A DNA stretch of 64,000 nt, from contig VTPC01007146.1 of the NCBI GenBank assembly GCA_011009095.1, forward strand, positions 48,437 through 112,436, read 5' to 3'. Position numbers and translations under genes: made by a program. Below the pieces are notes generated by a model that was not told the origin of the DNA, ran no database searches, and was given only the letters and a program-made list of their open reading frames with translations. The DNA comes from Ignelater luminosus (Eukaryota > Arthropoda > Insecta > Coleoptera > Elateridae). Shown one piece after another: positions 43,201 through 55,200 of the stretch (the stretch's first letter is position 1; each line of letters starts with the position of its first letter).

Positions 43201-46200
43201 AAAAACAAAATGTTTATTGGTTGTACCAGAGTGACCAGTCAAATTCCATGATGTTTTGCAAAAAAAGGAATTAAATAACAATGAAATTGTATCGACTCTC
43301 ACCTCACACACAGTAAAATGCCTCTCTGATAAAATGATGCTGACATTGTCTTTCATCGTTCCAGGCCTATTATGCTTTAAACAGGATGTCTCAAAGGTCT
43401 GTAATCGAAAGATTAAGATTTGGCATATGTAGCTTAGTTTGCTTTTAATAGAACACCCTATCTGTTTTGGTATTTCTTCTTCCTTATCCAATATTGGGTA
43501 TAGCAATATAGCATACTTAATTGGAAATCTGCTAAACCAACATCGCATGGATAGCTTAGATACTTGTGTTTCATTCGCCCTTTTGGTGCTTGTCCTTTTC
43601 AAGCATAAAAATGCTTTGAATGCTGTCTGGATCTAGACATTACAATTCTTTCAATACTGAAGTGATAGTAATGAAGAGATTACTAATAACCAAAGTTAAA
43701 GTGGATGATGATAGTCAAGATTTCTTTTAGGTTATTCCTTTCTTGGTTCTTACTGCCTTTATTTTTCTTCAAGACTTGTCAGATTAGATGCAATAGAACA
43801 TTTCAGAGGTATCACAAAAAGTTATCAGTTACACCCAGTATACTCACTGATATAGATTCATTCATTATGTCATGCAATGAAGTATATGTTAGTGAGAGTT
43901 GCAGTAACTGGTTGACAAAAGGCCTATAAGGATCTTGTATAGCCCACCACTAGAATCTAAAACTTTTCTGAAAGGAGGCTACATGGATAAATGCAAAAGA
44001 AATGAAACAATTTTCGATTTAATTTAAATAAACAAAGATAGAAATAATTTACAAAACTATGTATTAGAGATATTTAATGATAGAGAAGTCGGTTATTGAC
44101 TTGTAAGATAAGACTTTTGAAGGAGTAATAATGTGTATTGTCAGTAATGTAAAAACCATTACAGGCTATGGTGTTACAGAAAAATATATGAAAACAATAG
44201 GTATTAGCTAATAGGATACGGCCAAAAAAATGTTGGAAATGGATTCTTTCACAATGAATATCTTTCAAATACCTAGGTGGTGAAGGACCCATAAGAATGA
44301 AAATCAGGAAAATGTGCAAACAAAAAACATGTAAGTGTCACATGTAGGTATTATATTTGGTTTGAAGTCATCGAACAGAATGGAGTCTGTATTACATATA
44401 AATGCATTGTGATAACCTGAATTAGATGTTTTGATTTTGTAAAAATGTCTTTCAATTCATATTTTCTTAAAATGAAATAAGGACTTCCAGTAGTAAAAAT
44501 TTCTGTTGTAAAATATAAATCAAGTTGAAGGAAAAAAAGAATAATTTAAAAAAAAAGAAAATAACAATTGAAGTGGTTTTTATATAGAAAGTTCCCTGTA
44601 GTAATTTATTTTAATAGTTATTCGAGTGATCTATAATTAGATTAAATTATTGGAGAGCTTATAGTTATGTGGTGCCATCTTTCAGTGAAACTCTGAAGTA
44701 CATTAAACTTAAATTTTTACATCAAACAAATTATAAGAAAAACTCAATCACAAATCATTAAATTAAAAAGTGTATCGATAAGGTAAATCTAAAAATAGGA
44801 TCATCGAGAAAATTATATGCATGAGTTGGCAGTTTTTCGATAAAAATTGCACACACACCTAAATAAAAGATTCGACACATTCAGGTTCACTAAAAAAAGA
44901 TCCCGCTGAATGAAGCAAGCACAATTTATAACTTTTTTTCAAAGCAGAAATAGATACAAGTAATTTATTATTCTAAAAGTACTTGCATACTGTTTTATTT
45001 TTACAATTTCACTAGAGCAACAAAGAAAAGGGTAACGGCTTTATAATATGTATTTGTGTGTGGGAATATAGACATGGTTTATTTTAAGACGCTTCCTTCT
45101 ACTTTTACCTTTCTCCATCTGTCCACCTACGCGGATTTGTTAACTTAAACTTATGTTAAGATTTCTAAAACAAGTTTCTGTATTTCAAGTTGCATCAAGT
45201 CATAAGAATTGCATTTGAAAGAAAATTGCAAAAAAATCTAAAAATCGTGGGCGTCTTTTTAAACAAACACGCATGAACTAAAGCCTTATCATAAATAAAC
45301 TATTAAGGTTGTACACATATTAAACAATTTATCAGTCTCGCCTTTGCAATTTAGTATTGGATAAGAGGTACCCATACGTTGTGAGTCACTTCAACTGTTT
45401 GTGTAGTTTTTAGTTTACATTATTTTTTTTCCAATTCCATGCCATCAAAAGAAGACTCATTAGATATTTATTGAATTAACAAGAGTATAAAAGGTAAATA
45501 TTATTTCTAATATTTCTTTATTTTATGAAAAACCAATTTTCATTTAAATCTTATCTCTTAACATAAGAAATTTCCCTTATATTATTTGGGGTCTTCTCAG
45601 TTTTAAATTTTAGATTATGTAAAATTCGTCATCCGGTTTGATCTCACGGTTCTCGAATAAGTATACTTGAAAAGATAATTCAATTTGAAGAAGCACTTCC
45701 AAAAAGAAATAAATTTCAAGTTTCCAAATTAGATTTATCTTATCTTTGTATACAAGATCAAAATTTAATATACAGGGCGTGTGTACCTATTATTCTACCG
45801 TGCGTCGTGAGTACACGAGTACTTAACTTAGTAATGAAATAAGAATAGAACTCGAGAGATACTTTACTTGTTTTCTTTATTAATCTTATATAAAGTGAAA
45901 ATACTGCAATAACAATAATTTGGTAGAATTCATTTTTTGACTGATTTCAAGTCGTTTTCAAATGTGCAAATGTTGTTTAGGTTTAATCAATCTCGGAATT
46001 TCTATTTTTGCCTAAAATTATTTTCATACTTTTTTATCTAGAACGCAAATCATAACTGATTGCGTAGAATAATCAATATTTAAGTATAAAATCATGTTCA
46101 ATAAAAACTGTTGCAACACTGTTGTACTAAAACAATTGCAATATTAAATAGCGATGACGTTCAAAGAAAATTGATAATTATTTCTACAAAAAATAGAAAA

Positions 46201-49200
46201 ATGGAGCCCAGAAATGATTTTATTCGCAACCATCCTCTTATTTCTTTTCTAAATGTTTCGAGATTTGCACTACCGTTTAAAATGACCGCTGAAACCACAC
46301 GATCTTTTCGGGACCTGTAGCTAGACCAGCGGATGACACCTTTTGAATAAGTCTATGTAAATCTAGAGCCAGAAGTGGAACAATAAAATTTGACTTCTAT
46401 TTAATCATTAAATTATACTCTGTTCACGATGTTTCTGGGTCATAACAGGCCATGCTTTAATTTTGTTAGGTTGGAAATGTTTTCTTTTTTTATTTTTGAA
46501 GATTGTTGCTGCATTTGGCGATGTTGCATGATCAAAAATTTTGCATAAACGTTTAGTACCGATTAGTTTTGTTTTGTTAAAAAGAAATGAAGTTTTCCTT
46601 ACATTTACAGAGTTACAAAAAAAACAACAGCATGAGGTTAAACCGTCATAAAATCATAACCTTAAAGCACATTAAGCGTCAATAAGATTTTGCAAGCCGA
46701 GTTAATAGATAAATACTCAAACTGTCATTCTTCCACAGCCCATATACGACCCAGAAACATCGTGGACGCTGTATAGAAAGTGCTGTAGATGAGCAAAAGT
46801 GGATTAAACAAAAAGTCGAGGTAGATTGAGGGCAGATTTTGACTGATATCTACCAACAAGGACAGCGCCATTTAAGACAATTTATATGTTTTCATGTCAA
46901 AAATGCAGATATTTTACAGTTCATATGAACTATTAATGCATCTATTGGTAAAAATAAAAATTTCTCTATTTGCTTTATTATTTTCAAGCATACAGGGCGT
47001 CCCATAAAAACGTGACACACAAACCTTTTGTTAAATGGAACACCATATAACTTACACCGCTTTTTTTACCAGGCTTATTGCTGATTATAACATCATAGCA
47101 CTGCAAGGCTTTAAAAAATGACATTTTCGGCGTTATTCAATTGTTTGTTGTAAACTTCTTGATTTGCTTTAGTATAATAATAAACAAACATTTTCTGAAC
47201 TTCACTTTTGTATTAGGGAACATCAATCTTTGTTCTTTAAAAATTTAATTTTAATCGGATAGCATTATTTATACAGGGAGATCGAGAAACGCACTCCGCA
47301 AATAAAAATAAAGGGTACGTTTAACTCAAGGAAGTTTTTGTCCCGTCCGTTATGTACCATCCGTACACTACGAGGTCTGTTCAAAAAGTATCGCGAATTT
47401 GGTGTTTTTTCAAAAATTATTTATTTATTCATGAATATCTATTTTGTCCCCTTCAAAGTAATCCCCATCAGATATTATACACTTGTGCCAACGTTTTTTC
47501 CAATCCTCGAAGCACTTCAAAAAATCATTTTTTGTGATCTTGTTCAGCTCCTCCTTCGATGCCGTCTTTATCTCCTCAATCGTAGCGTAGCGTCGTCCTT
47601 TCATGGGCCTCTTCAGTTTCGGGAACAAGAAAAAGTCACAGGGGGGCAGGTCTGGGGAATACGGTGGCTGCGGCATCATTAGTGTGTTGTTTTTGGCCAA
47701 AAATTCGCGCACAAACAACGATGTGTGAGCAGGGGCGTTATCATAGTGCAAAAACCAATTTTTGTTCTTCCACAAATCCGGGCGTTTCTGGCGGATTGCT
47801 TCGCGCAAATTGTGCATAACTTGCAAGTAATATTCCTTATTGACCGTTCTACCCCGTGGCAAGAACTCATGATGCACCATGCCCCTGCAATCGAAGAAAA
47901 CTGTAAGCAAATGTAAGCAAAACCTTCACATTATACCGAACTTGGCGCGCTTTTTTCGGTCTTGGCTCGTGCGGCAGTTTCCATTGGGATGATTGAGCTT
48001 TGGTTTCCACGTCATAACCATAAACCCATGATTCGTCACCAGTTATGACCCTCTGGAGCAAATTTGGTTCATCGCGGACAGAGTCCAACAGCTCCTTAGC
48101 AATGTTAATGCGATGCTGTTTTTGGTCGAAATTGAGCAATTTTGGTACGAATTTCGCGGCGACCCGTCTCATGCCCAAATCATTGGTAAAAAATCGAATG
48201 GCACGAGCCAATCGATATGTTTAGGTCCTCAGCAATTTCTCTAACGGTGATTCGACGATTGGCCAATACTATTTTCTTCACTTCATCAATGTTTTCGTCT
48301 TTTGTTGACGTGCTCGGGCGTCCGGCACGCTCTTCGTCGTTCACATCTTCTCGGCCCTCTGAGAACATTTTGTACCACCGATAAACGTTGCTTCGGTCCA
48401 AGGTAGCTTCACCATATGCCACAGTCAACATTCGGAATGCGTCCGCGCACTTAATTTTGTTTTTCACACAAAATTTGATACAGATTCTTTGATCCATTTT
48501 TTGGAATACGCAAAAATCGAAGACGAGGCAAAACACGTCCAAGCAAAACAGCTATCAAAAATGAACTGAACATTCAAAATGGCCGAACTTGTCGGACATG
48601 AGTAGCAACATAACGCCACAAAAAAATCGAAAATCGAATATACGTAACCCGCGGAAATTCAAAATTCGCGATACTTTTTGAACAGATCTCGTATTTCAAA
48701 AACCAATAGTCCAATACCAAGAAAAGTTTAGAACTCATAGTAGGGTAAGATTAGTACAGTTTAGATAAAACAAGCGAACGCTCAAAACTCACTACTTTTT
48801 GTTTATATAAGTAAAGTGTGATTAAGTAGCATGTTTTGTACATGTTACTTTAAAAATACATGTTAGAAGATGAATTTATTAGCACAAAATATTTATAAAG
48901 TCGATAAACTTGAAAGTGTTGTAAAACATGTTCCATCTGGAGCAACTGTCGCTGTCGCCAAGTTATTTGATAGATCAAATGCCAGCGGCATTCACAACGT
49001 TTATTTTGATCAGTTCCGCATGTTCTGTATTTTGGTGATGTCTGTTTAATTAACAAAGAATTTTTCAGAAGATTAATCGTCTTGTTGAGTTTTAAATTTT
49101 GCCTCTCTCTCCCCAAAAAGAGAAGGAAAGAAAAAATCCGAGGTGACTGGAAAGTTCGCTACTAATCCCGGGCCAGCGCTCACTATACTCTAATCCGGAA

Positions 49201-52200
49201 GTGACTAAAATTAAATTTGCAGATGATTAGTTAACGATAAAGTACTTGTGCGTCGTGTTTGATATTTAGGACACACTTTGGGTGCTGAATTTTATTTTGA
49301 ATTGGATTATTAATAATAATTATTATTATTTCAAGAAGTTTCAAATGATAAAGGAGTTTAATGCGAAAAATCACGCGGGTTGTGTTTACAGGCCCATCTC
49401 TTTTGAAGTAGGGGAACTTGCGAACAAAACTCTACCTTACCATCATATTAAATCCGGCGAACCTACTTTTTCAAGCGTGCATTTTAATATAAATCTAGAA
49501 ATTATTTTGAAACACCCTGTATACACGGATGAGAATTTTCGACACAAAACGCATACTTTGATGCTCGTTCCAACGCCTTTTTCAGATTGTATCTAGTTGT
49601 CCTCTTTAGATTCCTTTCTGCACAGTAGTTCCATTATCGAGCAATATGGCATGCAGGAGACACAGTTCTTAGATTATACTATACAGAGTGTTCATTTTAA
49701 AACTTCCCACCTTGAATAACTCTTTAATTGGTAAAATTATCAAAAATTGCTGAAACGCGTCGATTTTGTTTTGGAGAGGGACATTTAATAACCTATTCTA
49801 ATCAGTTGGGAAACTTCCACCCTCCCCCACCCCAAAATTCTAAATGGCACTACCCCATGTGTGATATATCATTTTAAAGGGTATAAGATTCTCAATCTTT
49901 CACATCAAAGAAAATTAAAATCGGCCCAGCCGTTCGTGAATTAGAGCCAAAAATGTATTTAATTCAATCAATACATTTCTGTCTCTAGTTCACGAACGGC
50001 TGGGCCGATTTCGATTTTCTTTGATGTAAAAGATTGAGAATCATATCTTTTAAAATGATATATCACACATAGAGTAGTGCCATTTAAGATTTTTGGGTGG
50101 GGATGGTTGGGGGGAGAGAGTAAAAGTTTATCAACTGACTAGAGTAGGTTATTAAATGTCCCCCTCCAAAACAAAATCGATGCGTTTCAGCGATTTTTGA
50201 TAATTTTACTAATTAAAAAGTTATTCAAGGTAGGAAGTTTTAAAATGATCACCCAGTATATAGTGACGTAGCGAAATATGCCAGATTTATAGCTGGTTTG
50301 CCAATCAGCACTACGCATTGTCATCTTTAATGAATCGAATTATTAGCTGGTCGGCGTGTTGTCTAAGAACCGCGTGCACGATCAACTTGATGAGTGTGTC
50401 ATATTCGCTTGCCATATTATCTCATCCGGATGACTAATAAGCTGTGATTATAAACAAAGCTTTGGTCACATTATCAGCACGGTACTTTTCGGGTTCTATC
50501 GAGCAAACAGCAGACGATATTAAAAAATTACTTTTTGGATGTCTACAGGTCTACATCGATTTTCATTTTGAAGTCTTACCAAAAGTTGCAGGCACAAATA
50601 TTCATTCCCAAAATCAACAAGAATGTTTTACTGAAACGTATGCAAGACTAAGCGTAAACGCCGAGGGATATTAATTTTGTTCATAATCGTTAGCTGTTTC
50701 GGTATAGCTAGAATGTATTGATATCAATTTAATTTTTGTTCGTCATTGAGTCTATCCATTAAAATATCAAAAACAATATCAATCAAGGCACTCTACTTAG
50801 ATAGTGCCCAATTTTTCACTCGTTTGACGTACAGGGGCGTTAGAGTAGATATATTTTGAGATTTAGCGTCCGTCACTGATCGTATCGATCACGGCTCGTT
50901 GATGTCATAAAAGGATATACGTATAAAGCCTAAGTAGAGTAAGTAGATAGGTGTCTGAATTTTCAAGTACCTTTTGAAGTGTGATTTTCAAGTAGTCTGT
51001 CGCTTGGATTTTACTTGCTATTTTAAGACAGTTCATTGATGTGGAGCTATAAAGGTATGGTTTTCTTTTTATAAAATTTATTTCTTCTTCAGTGTTGTTA
51101 GTTATTAATTACTGAACAGCAGTTGGTTGTCTAGGAATATCAAGTATTTCGGGATTGAAGGTAGGAGTGTTGTTTAGATCAAAATTCATAAAAAAACATC
51201 TGGGAATGCAAAGCATACCACAACGAACTCCGTTTTGTTACTTTTTTCAGACTTCAGCAGTCATTTTGACCACGTTCCCGAGGTGATATCAAAAAACTAA
51301 AAGTACGCGTTTGTCTTATTTTTTGATGTAGAATACGATTCTAAAGTAAAAAAAATTGAAAATTTTCCAATTTTCGGCCGCCATTTTGACCATGTTCCCG
51401 AAGGGTTATCAAAAAACGAAGATATCACGTCGTCTTTAGTTTTTGATGTAAAATCCAAATCTGAAGTCAAAATTTCAGAATTTGAGAAAAAATGCGGACA
51501 TACATACAGAAGACAGACAGACTTCGCAAATTCAGTAACGACTCCTTCGGAGTTCGTTGAAAATATTATTAGTTTACAATATTTGACTTTTGTAAATTTC
51601 CAAGCAGTATTACAAAATAGTAGTAAACATCATGTGACCTTTCTTTTTATCAATCATGCCATAATTATTAATCATCGTTACTCAGAAATATGCATTGTTT
51701 CTTATCTCAAAGAAATTAAATTCCACATGACGCTTAACAGAATTATTTAAAGAATAATTACACGGAATTTTAATAACACATTTTTAACTGATAACGTTGA
51801 AAGGTTCCAAATACCTTTTTAAGTTAGCAGACGATACACACAGAAATACAGCTAGCACAGATTCTTGATGTTTCATTAAAAATCAATGTATGTAATTTAA
51901 TTAAAGTTAACAGGAAAGTGAAACATAGGAATTGTTGTGAAGTATTATATAGTAATTCGCCACACTTTAAGGTATGTGAAACTTCATTTTTAATTGATGG
52001 TTCCATAATCCTGTGTACCTAGTATGTATGTAATTACAATAATAAATGTAATTAATCTATGACAATACATAGTTACTGGCACTAAACTGCTGTCGTGGAG
52101 ACCTCGACTTTATTATTTATTAATTATAATAAAAAGGATTTACAATTAAAAACCCCATAGGCGTTAAAAACAGTTGATACATACAACTAAGTACATGATA

Positions 52201-55200
52201 TCTAGATGTCAGCTGGCTATTTTCTGCCAGTGCTGATATTTGACAGGAATCTTCAATTATTTTAAAATAACTGTCAAGTAATAAAATTCGTTTTACTCTA
52301 AATACAGTTAATATTTCAAATTATATTTTAAGAACACAATATTATAACGACTGTGTGTTTCTGGAAAAATTACTCAATTGTTACGCCCAATCGACGTCTA
52401 AAACAAAATGAAATTAATTATAAATCGGATCCACATTACAAACATATCTTTCATATAAGAAAATTGCCTTTTCACATCGGCATTGTTGAACTCGATCTTA
52501 AAGTGGTAGTCAGTAAGTGTATTAAGTTCTAGTATCGATTTCTTACCATTTACGGTTTTGATACTAGAGATCGGAGAAAATTAGACTTGCTTGATCAGAA
52601 ATTGCATTCCTCTTAAATTTTTGTATATTATCTATCTATCACTTTAGTGTTATCTTTTAACTTTCCTTTTATAGCAACATAGTATTGCTCTACAGGACGA
52701 AGCTCGGGACAATTGGGTGGACTGGTTTCTTTTGGTACAATATTAACATCATTTTAGGCATACCACTCCAACCTTTCTGCTGTAGTCTGCAGTGGCTAAA
52801 TCTGACCAAAAGATTGAATCTGCAATATGCTTTCTTATGTATGAAGGGCAACAGACGTCTTTCTAAGCACTCAGTGACGTATATATCCTAATTTATTGTT
52901 CCTGTAGTGATAAAAGAGACACTTTTGTCATTGTCATCGAGACTGTGTGTAGTCGCTGCATTTTAGAAAACACTCCTAACTTTTGACCCCGAAGGTTGCG
53001 TCACCTTGAAGTGATTTTCAGGCCACATGTGGAACTGGCAGCCAGAAGGGCCAAAGAAAAAGCAGTCAAACTGGCAAGAATCATGCCCAACATCAGGGGC
53101 CCAAATAGCAGGAAAAGTGCAGTGCTGTGTGGGGTGCTACACTAAGTCATGCTATACGGGGCCCCTATTTGGAGCAGAGCTTTAGAAATAAAAAAAAATA
53201 CAGGACTAGAATAGAAAGGGTGCAAAGAGCAGGTTTACTCAGGATGGCGTCGGCGTATCGTATGGGATCTACGGTAGCAGTATAAGTTATAACAGGCACG
53301 ATCTCGATAGACCTGCTTGTGTTAAAAAGGAGGTATGTGTATGAACATGCGGGTGAAGAGCCACCAGACACAACAGTGGCAGGAGAGGTTACCCATGATA
53401 AGGCCCAATGGATAAAGCTACTCATTGGAGATGTAAGGACCTGGATCGCTTGTAAATTTCGGGAAACCGATTATGGGCTGACTCAGCCGCTAACAGGTCA
53501 CGGATCATTTAGGGCCTACACAAAAAAAATAAATAAGGACCTAGTTGATGAATGCCGATATTGTGGCAAAATCGATACAACGGAGCACACCGCCTTCGAG
53601 TGTGAGAGGTGGGGGGAGGGTAAGAGCAAAAACATATCTCCGCTTGGGTCTCCAACTGACACCAGAAAATGTAACTCAGCTCCAAAGGGGATTGGCCACA
53701 AGCGGATAATATGATCAGAAGAATTATGACATCAAAAGAAACGGAAGAAAGGCGCTATTAAACAGGGGCAAGCGAAAGAACTTGAGCTGCGAGAGGTGAA
53801 CAGTGATTAATAAACTGCGACAAGTGAATAGTGGTAAAATGAAAAGAGTTCAGTGCTAGGTGAATATCAGTTGGCCAGTTGCACGTGATATGCTAATTTA
53901 TAGCGGTACTGCGTGCAAAAAACGTGACGAACAAAGCGGTTTTTAGTGAGTAGAAGTCTCACACGCATACATGTACAGGCATGTGGTCTCCATGAAGATT
54001 TTCCCCTTAAAAAAAGGTTAGGTTAGGTTAGATTAAAAATCCATGGAAACTCAAAAGCGCCGGTGGCGTAATGCCAAATCGTTGAAATTGCTCATAACTT
54101 TTAACCCCGATGGTTGCGCCATATGAAAGAGATTTCGTTGTAATCCTCTTTGTCACGTCCGATCGATCGATACTCCGCGAGGTGCGGGTCTACAGAGCTC
54201 TAATAAGCAAAAATAAAATATCAAAATATACAGGGTGTTCCATTTGGAAGAAGCCGGTAGAATTATGTTTTACGTTTCTCGATCACTCTGTTAAAATCTC
54301 AATAGGCATTTCTAAAGATTAAGGTTTGGAGGATTTGAGAGCAAAACATTTATTTATCATCTATACCAAGGCAATTCGTTAATTAACAAGAAATAATTGA
54401 ATAAAGCCACCTATGATGCTATTTGCAGTAATCAGCAGTCGATAAAAAAGCAAAAGGTAGCATAATGTATAGTAGGCTGTTTAGCTGTTATACCTAAAAG
54501 AATTCCGGGTTTATTTGTAACTCTTTCATCAAACACCATAATAGTTGTATGCAACTTTTTCTAGTAACATTTGCCGATATTTTTACAAATAACGATTCTA
54601 TTCTCCGATCACGGATCATTGAAACACTCTGTATAATGAGGATTTGATCTTTGCAGACTTAAGAATTTTTTTATTTTTATGTTCAACACAAAACAATCAT
54701 AGGCATGGCGTACGCTTTGAAAAATCGTTTTGCTGACTTCCATTTTCTCGTTAAGCTATACTATGTTAAGTTATGCGAGATATCAATAAACAAGAAAAGA
54801 AAAGTTCTTGCAAGTGAGCCAATCAAAATGGTCGTTTTGCTTAGGAAACTATAATGCGATGACGTCACAAGTGGCAAATTGTAAGTAGCTCCAAAATTTC
54901 AAGTACACGGAATAGAAATAAATTATACAGATTAAGGAAATCTATAAAAATAAATTATCAATAACATATTGGTAACTAAAAGATTTGAATAGCACGTCAT
55001 GGCAAGATCATTTAAAATCTTTCAATATTGGCACATGATGTCGGCTATGTAACGTCCATGTTTATCCAAATTCAATTTAATTACTCTTGGAAATATACAT
55101 ACAATGAAGAATCGATGTAAAAGAATGTTCATACAATGTTTGTTTTTATTTATCTTTTTTTCGTATTGTGTCATGTCGAGATCAAACGCTATATCAATAA

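Noticed and set aside
43174..43602. 142-codon minus-strand open frame
   Set aside because: There is no recognisable family, no phase-1 donor to link it to Rtnl1, and it overlaps MITE-type sequence near 43120.
49282..49596. 104-codon plus-strand open frame
   Set aside because: It has no domain, and it runs through a CACCCTGTATAC MITE-type end.
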